DNA of 64,000 bases from Darksidea phi (GCA_030770425.1 JASJFT010000090.1:1-64000); one strand, 5' to 3'. Shown: positions 44,547 to 56,449, numbered from the stretch's first letter. Program-made: numbers and translations. Notes: a model not told the origin generated them from the sequence alone.

Positions 44547-45236
44547 GATCGGTGTGGCGGGTCGCTATTCAAGCTAAAAGGCAGAGGAAGGCCTCGATAT
44601 GCAGTATGAGCGCGAGGTGCGAGCTGCTCGGGTTCGCAGGGGGGACGGGGTTGTGCGCGCCAGTCGCCTTGGGAAGCAGAGCTGGTAACAAGTCGTGTAT
44701 AAGTGGATGTAGTTGCTGCTGCGGATCGCGTTCCTCGCTTCGCTAAAGGTGGCGGCGGTGCGGCACTGGACGATGACGCTCTGCTGCCGTATTCTGCTGC
44801 GCTCGGCACGCGGAGACGGGGACTGTAGAGTCGAAGCTGGCGTGTAGGGGGCAGATGTGCGAGAATGGTGTTGGATGCATGAGGTGGGCCGCTTAGCAGA
44901 TGGAGGATGAAGCTCAGTAGTCGCCGCAGAGGAAAAAACGTCATGCGCGAACAACGGCGTGGGGAAGTGCCGCGGGCTGGCGAACACCGGCCTGGGGAAC
45001 ATGCAGTGACACGCTGTAGATGTACGAAGGCTGCGAACTGGCGTTCTTCAATTTTGCTGCCCTTCCATGGCCATTTATCTTCCACGCACCAATCCCGTCA
45101 TGCTTGCACTATGGCCGGCCGTGCGGTCGTGTCACAGCGGAGACCGGGGCTCGCGTGTGCTACCTCTTTTCGCTCTGCGTGATGCGCTCGACCATCCCCA
45201 CCATCCAGTTCTTCCCAAGCTTCCACCGTGCTGACC
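44547..45236. promoter_or_regulatory. Divergent promoter region ubp15 / mitochondrial kinase
   Basis: 690 bp between two divergent start codons; GC-rich, with long shadow frames on both strands but no domain. Promoter role inferred from orientation. Confidence 0.4.
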
Positions 45237-46876
45237 ATGGGCAAACTCGCCCTACGGATCGCTCGAGCGAGTTGTAGCAGCTTTGCTAGAGCTCGTATTC
45301 AAGTGTTCCACCCCTCCTTAGCCAAGAGACTCGCACACACTACCACCGTGGCGCCCACATGGCGGCCTTCATCAGCATTGGACGAGTATGATACATGCCC
45401 CATTCACCCGCACGCGTGTTCAGATGCTGACCTGTACGCAGATGGGTGCAGCGAGAGGCCAGGCCTATCAGCCTCCGCCAATTGACCTATTTCGGACGGA
45501 CACTCACCGAGTCCCGCCTGCTCGACTCGGCCAACTACTGCCGACTCGAGCTGCCCACGAGGTGATACATGCTCGCTGAAGAACACTCATCGTGCGTCGG
45601 CTGAAGGACTGCAGGATAGCGCACCGTCTGCGCGATATCCAGACGCTGCCGTACGTGGTTGTCGTCAACCCTCACCTCGCTCACGTCTACGAACTGTACC
45701 TGCGCGCCTTCGAGCGCTTCCGTCGCATCCCGGAAATCCGATCCCTGGAGGACAATGAAAAGTACTGCAAGGTGCTAGAAGAGACGTTGCGGGAGCATGC
45801 GACCGTCATACCCCGCCTGGCAATTGGCGTGCTCGAGGTGCGTGCGTTGATGAGGGTTGAAAAGGCGGACAAGTTCATCCACACGATGCTGCGATCGGTA
45901 CGAACAAGCAGCCCACGTAATAGGTGTAGGTGACATGCTGATGGTGATAGCGTATCTCGCGTCGAGTCATCGCCGAGCAGCACCTCGCGCTCACCGAGAC
46001 CTTCAATTCGCCGTGGCATTTTCCGCATGCGCAGCCCATCCATGATCCCAACGCCGAGACCGTGGGCTCAATATTTCTCAAGTGCAACGCCAAGGAGATC
46101 GTTGAGCGCTGCGGAAAGACGACCAAGGAGCTGGTTCAGCGCGCCTATGGCTCGCATTTGGAAATCCCCGACATCAACATCAACGGCCATCTCGAGGCCA
46201 CCTTCCCGTACATCCTGAGCCATTTGGAGTACATTATTGGGGAACTCCTGCGGAATTCCATCCAAGCCGTCATTGAGCAGCGGAAGTTCAAGGACGCCAA
46301 ACCACCACCCATCGAGGTGCTAATCTGCGAGACCTCACAGCATGTCATTATCAGGATATCCGACCAGGGTGGTGGCATCCCGAACGAGCTCTTGCCACAT
46401 CTGTGGAGTTTCACAAAGGGCCCGCGTCGCGAAAAGAGGCTGGAGAATCTGGCGCGTGTGCCCAAGCTATTGGGGACACTGCAAGAGTTACAGATCCCTG
46501 GCGAACCCCATGCTGGGGACCTGGAGAAGCACAGCAAGAAAACAGCTCACACAGAAACAAGCCTACCGCATGGCTCTTTATCGTCGCTTACAAGCCGGCC
46601 GCCCGATCTTCGCTTGGGCATTGGTCTGCCCATGTCTAGGGTTTATGCTGGTAGGCACCCTCACCGTACTAAGCACATAAGAAAGTCTGATGCGATTTGT
46701 TAGAATATTGGGCCGGTAGCCTTGAGATTCACAGTCTCGAAGGCTTCGGCGTCGATGCCTTCCTTCAGATCTCCAAGTTGGGCAACAAGAATGAGCGGTA
46801 TGTTACTTGCCATGCAAGAAGTCGCGCTTTCTGACTTTTCAGGTTGACCACACGTGCCACCATGGACGCGATATAG
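45237..46876 (+). CDS. Mitochondrial pyruvate/branched-chain alpha-ketoacid dehydrogenase kinase
   Basis: Six exons: 45237-45385, 45442-45561, 45615-45897, 45951-46650, 46704-46797, 46843-46876; introns 45-56 bp; 459 aa. The N-terminus (MGKLALRIARASCSSFARAR) is a mitochondrial presequence. The regulatory helical domain reads ARPISLRQLTYFGRTLTESR and LPTRIAHRLRDIQTLPYVVV; the GHKL ATPase part has the N-box ELLRNSIQAVIE, G1 DQGGGIP, and G2 LGIGLPMSRVYA, and ends LTTRATMDAI as in fungal members. It phosphorylates the E1-alpha subunit of PDH or BCKDH and shuts the complex down. A linker between the G1 and G2 boxes (EKHSKKTAHTETS) is longer than in animals, as is usual for fungi. PDH versus BCKDH specificity is undecided. 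Confidence 0.94.
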
Positions 46877-47030
46877 AAGTTGCTACCTCCCAAATAACTT
46901 ATAGTAGGGTCCTCTTCCCACCGGGCTGTTGTCGCCCTCATCCACGTCGTATACATCTCTCAGCCGCATTCCCGGTTGTGCGTATTGCTTGTCCTGATAT
47001 CCTTCGACGCACTATCCACATTACGGGAGC

Positions 47031-49171
47031 ATGGCAATTTTTACAACTTACGGTGGAAATGTAAGCTCTCACACCCTTCGTAGTCGTGCCACCCTGCTCA
47101 CACGTATAGTCACACGCCCACCCGTCGCCACCAAAAGCTCAGCTCCTCGACTGTCGCAACGGTCTCGATGAATCGTCCGATGACGTCTCAATCCATGTTG
47201 AACTGCACGATCTACCTGGCGCGGCTGGTTTGAAAGTTGCTGATATCTACTGCCCCAAAGCGCGCCGCTGGCCATTCGTCAAATCTGATCATGTGAATCG
47301 CCTGGATGTTATTTCTTGCTGGAAGGGTCTCTCTCATCAACAAGCCGCTGAAGTTGCCTTGTGGACACGTCTTCTCGGTGACGCTTTAGAAGAGCAGCTC
47401 GAAGGTGTCTTGCGGGTAACTTTCCTAGATGGTACGTCTGCAAATGGCATCCTATCTACCCTCAGCACCTAATTCATCGAACCGGTCGGCCCGGAAGGCG
47501 GCTCATTCACACGCGTGTCTGTCGAATCGTCTAGGTTGCACCAGTGAAGCAGTCTCCTAATTGTTTTTAACAGATAGTCTGTCGAGAAGGTCTGGCCCAA
47601 CCGATGGCGCCTACACGCGGCGCGTCCGTAGCCTCTTTCCAGTCGACCTCTGGCGCCTTGTTCACGACATGATCACGCTGTTCTATTCGACACGTCCAAT
47701 CACCTACGGAACCCACCAAGCCACGTGGTTTTCATCGGCCCGTGATTTGCCCGGCATGGTCTATAACTTTGTTCGGACCCATGACTGCTTCCGGGATGCA
47801 CGGCCCAATGTGGAGGCCGACATAAGCTACACGCGCGCTGGCGATAAGCTCCAGGTAGTTGCCGATGTACTGTGGCAACGCCCACATGTCGAGTTCTCTC
47901 ACCTCGCCGTCACACTTTGGCCTGGACAGGAGTACGTCATTACCCCCGAGCACGTCTCCACAATCGGCTTTACTTCAGGATTCCCGCAGTTCCTCGAGGA
48001 GATTGTGTTCACCGTTTGCTCAAACGATCTGCAGCTGGTGTGGGACCCCGAAACGTACTGCTTTCGATCCGTCGTACCTGGCGACGAGATATGGCGCTTA
48101 GGGAGTACTTCGCCCACCGAGGGTAATCAAGCCACTGCATATACAGCAGACTCGCGCGCGTTCCTACTTGATCTCTACGGTGCCCCTCACAAGCCACAGT
48201 CAGCGGAGACGACATTTACGGCAAAAACTACGTTGCTATTTCCCGGACATGTACGCCATGAGCGTATTAGCCGCTACAATATCAGACTTGATATTGGTGA
48301 TCCAAGGGACATTCAGCAGGCAGTACACCTGTCAATCCCGTACGATGCCGAGCGGTTCGCGATGGGTGTTTCCTCACAAGCACCGGCACCCGAGGACGTC
48401 GCCCTTCGTTTTCGAGACAATCTCTCCCATGGACATAAAGCAACAGGACCAAGCTCTGTCTTTGAAAAATCCTCAACCTTTCAAAATACACGGCTTGCCT
48501 TGGACCAATTCGAACATGTGGAGCTTGAAGTCAATACAAAACCACAAAAGCTCGTCGATCGTATTGATTCATGTCTTAATAACTTCATGTTTGAAGTGGA
48601 CGATGATGAAGGTACTGTCGAAGAAAGTTGGGATGTTGAGCATCTTTCTGCTCTGGTCAATTCAACGACAACGTGTCAGGGCAAAGCTCTCCAGAACGCT
48701 TCGCCAGCTGTTGAAGCTCCGAGCTGGGTCAAAAAGTTGGACGACCATATTGAACCTAGCGTCGCACGCAACAAATCGCGCGCATACAGAGCCACCCTCA
48801 CAAATTCCAAGGTCATGCCTTTAAGAAAAAGAGGCAGCGTCAAGCGTATGGTATTCCATCGCCACAAGAGAGTCGATTCGCTGCACGATTACGCGACGCC
48901 AGAGGACAGTACATCTTTCTCTTCAGGATCAGAGCAAGGTCTTATCCAGCGCGAGATACAAAGTAATTACGAGGAGTTTATGCAAAAGAGCCATGGAGGG
49001 GTCAGTCCGCGAACCCTTGATCCGGGCGGAATCAGGTGCGATGAGGACGACGAGGAGCAGCGGAAAGCCATTGAGAGTGCCTTTTTGGAGGATAGTCAGA
49101 TGGAGGAATGTACTACGGAGACGGATGCATCGAGCATCGAGTTGGAGACGTCGGGGGTTCGGGATATTTAA
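47031..49171 (+). CDS. Hypothetical protein of unknown function (649 aa)
   Basis: Three exons: 47031-47060, 47110-47431, 47574-49171; introns 49 bp (GTAAGC...TATAG) and 142 bp (GTACGT...AACAG), phases consistent. The frame from MAIFTTYGGN runs through SIHVELHDLPGAAGLKVADI and WTRLLGDALEEQLEGVLRVT into DDSLSRRSGPTDGAYTRRV. The middle has several beta-rich, aromatic blocks (VEFSHLAVTLWPGQEYV, ICSNDLQLVWDPETY-like); the C-terminal ~200 residues are charged, with a basic KRGSVKRMVFHRHKR motif and an acidic end. No transmembrane or signal segment. I do not recognise the family. It starts 155 bp after the kinase stop, on the same strand. Confidence 0.7.
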
Positions 49172-49586
49172 CGACTAGTTCAATTCGGTGATAGTTTGCT
49201 ATCACTATTGATGGATGGGTAGCTAGCTGCCTTTGACGCTTTTTCTTGTCCGATGGGCATGAGTAATTGGAGTATTTCCGGTTTGCGAATCTGTTGGCGA
49301 ATGGAGTTGGCTCTTCATTGTCTGCTAGCTTCCATCCGTGCAGACTCGTGCAAGTCTGTTGGAAAACCCTGCTGTACCGAACCAAAAAGGAGCCATATTA
49401 ATTGACGTTATGAACATGGCGACTTCGCGGAAGAATGTTAATTAGTCGCGATTACCCCACCCCACCTTCCCACACGCACCTCGGCATCGTCGACAATCAA
49501 CGGATGACGCCAGCACCAACAATATATTCTAGCCGACATCTGACGTTCAACCATGAAGTATGCATTCGTCTTCTTCACCGTCCAGG
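49172..49586. other. Intergenic, promoter of the AMP-ligase gene
   Basis: About 410 bp; a C-rich stretch at ~49,455-49,475 and no TATA box. No gene seen. Confidence 0.4.
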
Positions 49587-51386
49587 ATGCCCTTCCAGTC
49601 GCCCTTCCAAATCGACATCCCTGCGACTGATCTCCTGAGCTATCTCTTCCCACCATATGAGCCCACATCCGACAAGCCTATATGGATCGATGCCGAGGAC
49701 ACAAAACGTGCGCTGTCGCCGCGCCAACTTTTGCAGTGGGTGAAGAGGTTAGGTATAGGCTTGCAGGAGCTGGGATTGCGGAAGGGGGATGTTGTTGTGG
49801 TGTATAGCCATAATCATATCTTTGTGCCTGTTGCTTATTTGGGTGTTGCTGGGTGTGGGTATGTTTTTAGTGGATGTAATCCTGCGTATGGCGTCGATGG
49901 TATGTCGAAATGTAATTGATGCAGAATGGAGTTGACGGAAATAGAGACTGCGTATCAGATCGGGAACACGACGTGTAAGGTGATACTAGTTGAGCCCTCT
50001 CTGCTTCCCACTCTACTTAAAGCTGCAACAAAGGTCAATTTTCCTAAGGATCGGATATTCGCCTTCTCTGACAAAGACACCGAAACATTAGAGGGCGTTC
50101 GTGATTGGCGAACATTCCTTCCCTCTCTGTCCGAAGTGGAAACCTGGGAGTGGGAAAAGATGAACGCGGAACAATCTCGCAACACAGTAGCTGCTCTCAA
50201 CTACTCCTCTGGAACTACAGGTCTACCAAAAGGCGTCATGATCAGCCACCAAAACGTCATTGCCAACTGCGAGCAGAGCATCTTCATGCGTGACCTAGAG
50301 CAGCCATATCAGCCTACGTCTCGACCCGAAGAACGCTGGCTCGGCTTCCTCCCGCTGTATCATGCGTACGGGCAACTATGGTCTATCGTAGCCGTCACAC
50401 GAACACTAAGCCCATGTTACTTTATGCGCTCCTTTAACTACGTCGATTTCCTCGAAAACATCCAAAACCACCGCATCACTCATATACAAACCGCGCCTCC
50501 CGTCCTCGTCATGCTCGCAAAGCGTCCCGAAACTAAAGACTACGACCTCTCTTCCTTGCAGAACATTCTTTGCGGCGCTGCACCGTTGTCGAAAGAACTA
50601 CAAAATGAAGTCTCCGCGAAATGCAATCTCAAAGTTGTCCAGACGTGGGGCATGACAGAAGTGACATGCTCCTCTCTCCACGTCCCGGGCGGCCGCGACG
50701 ATCGCTCCGGCTCCGTCGGATATATTGACCCAAACGTCACGATGAAGCTGATCAACGACGAAGGCAAGGAAGTAGACATAGGCGAACGTGGGGAGATATA
50801 CGTCAAAGGACCGAACGTGTGCATGGGATACTGGCGCAACGAAAGAGCTACGCAAGAGGCCTTCGACCAAGAAGGATTTCTAAAAACGGGTGATATAGCA
50901 GTTAGGAATGAGAAGGGTTTATACTGGATCGTCGACCGCAAAAAAGAACTCATCAAAGTAAAAGGCTTCCAAGTCGCCCCCGCGGAACTCGAAGCCCTCC
51001 TTTTAGAACATGAACATGTCGCTGATGCAGCTGTCTGCGCGCTACAACTGTAGGTACACCTTCCCACTCGCCATCTCCGCATCTCCCATCCCAAACCATG
51101 TCCGCCCTTTTCCAAGCTAATAAATTGTGACCATAGCGAACATGAAGAACTACCACGCGCCTACGTCGCCATCAAATCCGAGCATAAGCCCGCGGCGTCG
51201 GAATGGCAGATAGAGAAGTGGGTCGCGGACCGTGTAGCCAAGCATAAACAACTTACTGGTGGTGTTGTTTTTATCGATGAAGTGCCTAAATCTCCGAGTG
51301 GCAAGATTCAACGGAAGATGTTAAGGGAGTGGGCTAAGAAGGATGCGGAGGGGTGGGCGAGGAGGCGGGACGGGGGGAAGTTGTAG
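49587..51386 (+). CDS. AMP-dependent acyl-CoA synthetase / 4-coumarate-CoA ligase-like
   Basis: Three exons: 49587-49899, 49945-51049, 51137-51386; introns 45 and 87 bp; 555 aa. The 45-bp intron (GTATGT, GTTGAC branch, AATAG) removes an in-frame TGA and restores NPAYGVD-ETAYQIGNTTCK, matching the family. Core motifs: P-loop SSGTTGLPKGVMISHQN, FLPLYHAYG, WGMTE, YWIVDRKKELIKVKGFQVAP (A8) and the lysine motif PKSPSGKIQRKMLR (A10). It activates a carboxylate with ATP and transfers it to CoA. The C-terminus GKL is only a weak peroxisomal PTS1. The substrate (phenylpropanoid, fatty or other acid) is not decided; no biosynthetic cluster surrounds it. Confidence 0.92.
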
Positions 51387-51818
51387 GAGTTGAGGTATAG
51401 AAGGATAGATGTAGTTTTGCGTCGTTGTGGGTTGGTAGATGCGTATAAAGATGTCCATCACGCACTCAAATTAACATTTAGATAGAGGTTCTTTTGCTAG
51501 CGCGATCAGCAAAATCTAGGATGTCAACGATTATCTTTCCAGCCGTAGCCATCTGAAAACATAATGCACCGAGCTAGAAATCCGAAAATCTGGGAGCGTG
51601 GTGCCCACGAGCCACTGAAGGCGCCTCGGCAGCCGGCATCGGTTCTGGTGGGATATGCTTAAACCCACAGCTATTAGATGCTATTCACCATTTTAAAGAC
51701 ACACACCTGTGGATAAGTTCCTGCTAATTCTCATTCTGGTGCATACTGCGGATATGCTGCTCGTAGTTGTCTAGCGTGCACTATGGTACCGTGCACTAAT
51801 CCATGATGAGTGCGCCCG
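51387..51818. other. Intergenic, no gene seen
   Basis: About 430 bp of 3' flank leading into the repeat block. Confidence 0.4.
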
Positions 51819-52737
51819 ATCCTTGATGAGACAAACCCCTATCCTTGATGAGGGCAGCCTTATTAAGAATCGGGGTATAGTATTAGGTACAGTATTAGGC
51901 TCAGTATTAGGCTCAGTATTAGGCTCAGTATTAGGCTCAGTATCAGGCTTAGTATGAGGCTCAGGAGCTGGCTGATGCAGAGCTCAGCGGCTGGCCTATA
52001 TCGAGCTCAGCGACTGGCCTATATCGAGCTCAGTAGCTGGCTGCGACAGAGCTTAGTAGCTGGCTGAGGTCGTTGGGTAGTATTAAGGGCGCGCGGGTGT
52101 TCGCGGGTATTCACATGCTAGTATGTGAAATCTTCTACGTCATATACTCAACAACCTTAATACTTTATACTTACCTAGTTTATACGACGAAGTAAGGCAC
52201 TCTCCTAAGCTCGATATAGGCTAGCCACTAAGCTCAATATAGGCCAGCCGCTGAGCTCGATATAGGTTAGCTGCTGAGCCTGATACTAAGCCTGATACTG
52301 AGTTCGATATAGGCCGGCTACTGAGCTCAATATAGGCTAGCTACTAAGCTCGAGGGAAAGAAGAAGGGGAGACCGATATAGTTTAAATAGAGAATAAAAT
52401 AAATTTTAATTATTATATTTTTCTACTTACAGCTCTACAGCTCTATTATCGTGTATAAGGTGTGGGTATAGCACCTCTACTGTGTACAAACTCCTACTGT
52501 GTTTCGTGCGGACCTTCTAAAGAGACTCCCACTATGCAAATCCAAATCAAATATTTTTCTACTTTTTTAGTTTTTAGCTTTTATAGTTATTAAAAATTAA
52601 TAAAAAAAAATAGCTACAAAATATTAATCTAATTTTTTTTTATTATCTTATCCTTAACAAGGTCAAAAACTTACCGTTTGCCCTAATCAAGGATAAGGGT
52701 AAAAAGAGGCTGTTTGCCCCTATCAAGGATGAGACAA
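51819..52737. mobile_element. MITE-like element with inverted repeat arrays
   Basis: A ~0.92-kb block bounded by copies of ATCCTTGAT(G)AG: direct at 51819 and 51841, and inverted (ATCAAGGAT) at 52686 and 52722, with GACAAAC/GTTTGCC-like neighbours. Inside, seven 12-bp units (TATTAGGCTCAG type, 51881-51964) and four to five 23-bp units (CGGCTGGCCTATATCGAGCTCAG type, 51965-52072) are answered, in reverse complement, by the same two unit types at 52204-52350. An AT-rich centre and a dispersed-repeat copy (52450-52550) lie within. No transposase frame is present, so this would be non-autonomous. The terminal bases and target-site duplication are not resolved. Confidence 0.65.
52450..52550 (+). 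repeat. Dispersed repeat, copy 3 of 3
   Basis: Nearly identical to 15322-15430 over ~95 bp (CGTGTATAAGGTGTGG..., CTCCTACTGTGTTTCGTGCG..., ACTCCCACTATGCAAA). It lies inside the inverted-array element. Confidence 0.85.
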
Positions 52738-52890
52738 TTTTCCATGGTGATAACTGTGACCAACGACCGTGAAGACATTTTTATAACGAAGTTAACACTA
52801 CAGTAAATCTACAAACTCGGGAAATAATGGGCAAGGCAACTCTGAAAAACGTAGTGGAATGAACTGAGACACACGCCAAAACATACACGC

Positions 52891-54423
52891 TCAATCTCTG
52901 CTCCCCTCCTTGCCCTTTCCTTTGTCCTTGTTGCTGCTCGTATCGCTTCGATAGCTCGAACAATGATCATGTTCACTCTTGCTACGATTGAGATCTCCGA
53001 TATCGCGCTCCAAACCCTCCTCGCGCCTCAAGTGATGATACGAATCATCACGTTCTGAACTGCTCTCACGTCTTGATCGACGCTCATCATCCCTCCTTTG
53101 ACTTTGACGTCGATCATCTCGCTCCAAATATGTTGAATGGCTCGAACGATGGTGATTCTCCCGGCTATGACTCCAGCTTCTGTCGTCGCGATCCGAGCCA
53201 CTCTCGTGCCTTGAGCGATGATAATCATTCCTCCTGTGTCCGCGGTTTTCGTACTTTGCATCCGTTTTCACGTCGTCTCTATCCTCTTTGGACTCCCTAT
53301 GTTCCCTAAGCTCACGAGTACTCGCCTCTCCGTGCTCATCTCCCCTCGCATCTTCCTCGTCGAGTGGAACATCACCCTTCTCGTAATTGAGCCGTGGAGA
53401 GTTGCTGAGGTACCACATGTACACGGGATTGTCGTTGCTGAAGTCTCTATCTCTAAGATAGCGTAACGCATCATCGAGCCTTTCACGGAGCGGGAGTAGG
53501 GGCTGTTGCACGGGCTCATTATCAAGTTCGAATGGCGCCTCGGGCTCATGGCTACTTCGCGGATCTTCGCCATAGTGCACTTCCGTCGACTCTCTTTGCT
53601 CATCCACGCGCTCCTCCTCAGTGTCGTCGTATTGGTGATATAAAGCATCGTTCTCGCGCATGCGTGAAGGGAAAGGAGTCCCGTCCAGGTATTGGATAAT
53701 TCCATTCCCGTGCAGCCTCCATGTCGGATCTACGTACATGATTCCTCCCGGAATCACGCCGCCTCTGGGTACACCTCCCTCACCCAAGTGGCCGCCGCTC
53801 ACAGCTGGGACGTAGCCCTCCGGGTATGCCCACGCAGGCACACGCTCACGACGGAAGGTAACTCGAACTTGTGGCTGCTGACGAAAGTGTGAGGTGCAAT
53901 CATATTTCTCCTCTGCGAACTCATCGACGACTGTCTCGACATTCAATCTCCGCGTATTCGAGCTTGAAAGGTGATTCTGTACCCGTTCAAGTTGATGCTG
54001 CGTCGCGCGACTGTGAAACGGCTCGTTTGCTTGGCGTAGTGCTCGTATATTGGAGTAGAAACTATCGTCGATCTGATTCAGGCGCGTTGTCGGAACTATG
54101 GGAATGGATGAAGAATTTCTTGTAGCTGTCATAGTTTGAAGGAGTTCCAGAGGCTCAAGTAAGCGTACGCCGTACGGACGGACGGGTGGGAGATCTTCTC
54201 TCCTCCTAGCCGAGCGACGCATGTATGCAGGAATGAAGAACATCAGACCCATGCCCCCAACGAGGATTAACCCGATGATGAGGTCTTCGTTTTTGAACGT
54301 AGGCATGAGAAAGAGCATTCTTGTCTTGGATGGAAGTTCGGTGATGTGATGTGAGTCGATGGAAGTTGGGACGGACGCTGGAACGGATGTTGGTAGCTTT
54401 ATGTACCCTAGTCGGGATCTCAT
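52891..54423 (-). CDS. Single-pass membrane protein with R/D/S-rich tail (510 aa)
   Basis: Single exon from ATG 54423; an internal Met36 is an alternative start. One transmembrane helix near residues 49-68 (IIGLILVGGMGLMFFIPAYM) is followed at once by RRSARRRE, so the long C-terminal part is probably cytosolic (positive-inside). Residues ~75-350 contain short conserved-looking blocks (RVPAWAYPEGYVPAVSGGHL, MYVDPTWRLHGNGIIQYLDG). The last ~150 residues are an Arg/Asp/Glu/Ser/His repeat-like tract (RDD, RRE, SERDD words), reminiscent of RS domains. Family and function unknown. Confidence 0.7.
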   Translation of the reverse strand: MRSRLGYIKLPTSVPASVPTSIDSHHITELPSKTRMLFLMPTFKNEDLIIGLILVGGMGLMFFIPAYMRRSARRREDLPPVRPYGVRLLEPLELLQTMTATRNSSSIPIVPTTRLNQIDDSFYSNIRALRQANEPFHSRATQHQLERVQNHLSSSNTRRLNVETVVDEFAEEKYDCTSHFRQQPQVRVTFRRERVPAWAYPEGYVPAVSGGHLGEGGVPRGGVIPGGIMYVDPTWRLHGNGIIQYLDGTPFPSRMRENDALYHQYDDTEEERVDEQRESTEVHYGEDPRSSHEPEAPFELDNEPVQQPLLPLRERLDDALRYLRDRDFSNDNPVYMWYLSNSPRLNYEKGDVPLDEEDARGDEHGEASTRELREHRESKEDRDDVKTDAKYENRGHRRNDYHRSRHESGSDRDDRSWSHSRENHHRSSHSTYLERDDRRQSQRRDDERRSRRESSSERDDSYHHLRREEGLERDIGDLNRSKSEHDHCSSYRSDTSSNKDKGKGKEGSRD

Positions 54424-54774
54424 CGTTGGCGATGCCCGTTTGTTAAGGTACGTGGGCGATATTCTTGGGTGAACATGCTGGTGCGTGTCATGGTGTTATT
54501 ACTTGGCAGCAAACAGTCCTCTTGGCTAATGAACGTGTAACTGGCTTTTCATAAGTAACAAACAGACGCGAAGCTAGAATCGTTACAAACGCTCCTTCTC
54601 GCTCTATATTGAAAGCTTCATCCAGTCATTGGACGAGAACGTTTCTACGTTTATATCTCGTACATTTGGTGTCATCCTACATTAGACCACTTCATCGGCA
54701 TGAGCGGGGACGTTCCATTGTACTAATCGTTAGCCTATCACACTTCTCCAACCATGTGAACTATAATCTTCTCT
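54424..54774. other. Intergenic, no gene seen
   Basis: 351 bp between the membrane-protein start (minus) and the esterase 3' end (minus). Confidence 0.5.
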
Positions 54775-56449
54775 TCAGGCTGAAGGCTCAACACACTCCC
54801 ACCCCTCCTCATCCGTCCCATTTCCAATCCCCGTATACGTATTAACCCGCGGATACTTACAATGCTTTCTCGTAAACTCAACACCTAGCGCCATAGTATC
54901 ATTGATAAACTTAGTCCCTCTCAAAAACTCAGGCGCTTCACCGTTTTCAACCCATTCAACAATACGCATGAGCATATTGTCATCGGGGTCTTTACTCGCA
55001 GCCATTCCACCAAGCTGACCCATAAAATCTGCTCCTGGACCACCATCGCAGTGACCTACACCACCGGGACGGAAATAACGATAGAAGTCGTCTAGTTCGG
55101 CAATACTGGCGTTGAGGGTCGATTTTACGTTGTTGTAATAGAGATCAGATATCTTCACAGAGAGTACTTCATCTGCGGCACCGTGCCAGTGAAGGATCTT
55201 GCCTCCGCGATCTCGGAAAGCGGAGATGTCGCTCTCAAAAGTGCTAGCGTTGTGCGGGTTGAGCTGCTTTGCATTGAACGCATCCTCGAGCGTGAACGTC
55301 GTAGGATCCCATGAGGGGTCCTCATAGATGACGTAGCGAAATCCTTCAGACAACCATACTGAGGGAATAGGGTTATATAAGAAGCTAATCATCGTTGGCT
55401 CGTATCCGTGCAAATGGCCTGGGTGCAGAACTGTGCCGTTGTAGGTGATGGGGGCGAAGAGTTTGGCTGCGCCCTCGGCTTGCGCAAGCGTTAGGCATGA
55501 GGACGACGAGTTGGAGTTGGCGGGGCAGATCAATGGTGTCCAGTCAAATTTGCAAGCTGTGGGATCTTCGAGTATGCCATCATTTGCTCCGTCTAAGTCG
55601 TCGCACTGGTTGAGGACTTCTGCTTGGACGGCGCCCCATTGTTCGAGACTTACGAGGGTGTCGTTTGCGCTAAATCCTAGGGTTTCAAAGGCGCTGCCGA
55701 ACCATCCAAAGTGGGCGAGGAAGTCGACTGCTGGAGCCCCCGCAACCACTCCATCGAACAGCTCTGGGTTCTGTTGGACGGCTTTAAAACCCTGTCGTCC
55801 GCCAGATGAACATCCAAGATAATAGCTCTTGCCGCAGTCTTCGCCGTAGAATTGCTTAGTGATCGACTTTCCAACATTAGCGCCCGTATAAACTGCGCGC
55901 CAAACGAAGTCCTCAGCCACATCAGGCTTCAAATAGAGAGGTTCTCCAGAAGTTCCATTATGTCCCGCGTTGGTTCCGAAGCTCGCAAAGCCATAAGAGG
56001 CGCCGAATGCCAATTCGGTATACTGGATGCCTGAATGCCAAGGTCAGCAAATCCTTCAATTACGCTGATTCAATAGTCTTAGAGGGACCGGAGTACGTAC
56101 ACCCAGCTAAGCCTCCATTTCCTACTGTCAACAGCCTCCCTTCCCAATTCTCTGGTAGCCATACTTCCATATACACTTCACTTCGTTCCGTGGTCTCAAC
56201 TCTTAGGTTCAACCTGCATACCCCGACTGGGATGGGATATGCCAAGAAGCTAGTACATGTTTCGTTCAAGCCTTCGGCTTCGTAATTAATGGTTGCGTTT
56301 GGTGGGAGGTATTGTGCAATGTTTATTGTGAACGGTTGGTCGATGTCAATGTTGCTAGCGAGGGCGGCGCATTTGTTTTGGAAGCTTGAGGATGGGAGTG
56401 AAGCGGCTGTAGCGAGTATGCCGAACAGTGGAAGCAGTCGTAGATCCAT
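54775..56449 (-). CDS. Secreted tannase / feruloyl esterase family protein
   Basis: Two exons: 56449-56101 and 56030-54775; intron 70 bp (GTACGT...TTCAG, phase 1), 534 aa. Signal peptide (MDLRLLPLFGILATAAS), then the family N-terminus and VGNGGLAG-CIQYTELAFGAS across the junction, nucleophile motif YYLGCSSGGRQG, VVAGAPAVDFL, a calcium-loop-like CDDLDGANDGILEDP, and the His of GGVGHCDGG near the C-terminus; the two cysteines flanking Ser and His are the CS-D-HC disulfide pair typical of PF07519. Several N-x-S/T sites suggest glycosylation. It probably hydrolyses plant phenolic esters (ferulate or gallate) outside the cell. Confidence 0.93.

Noticed and set aside
45592..45933. Separate 113-aa gene
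   Set aside because: It is an exon of the mitochondrial kinase read past its donor site.
49900..49944. In-frame TGA splitting the acyl-CoA ligase gene, at first read as a frameshift or pseudogene
   Set aside because: A 45-bp intron with GTATGT donor, GTTGAC branch and AATAG acceptor removes the stop and restores the conserved NPAYGVD-E-x-AYQ region, so the gene is intact.
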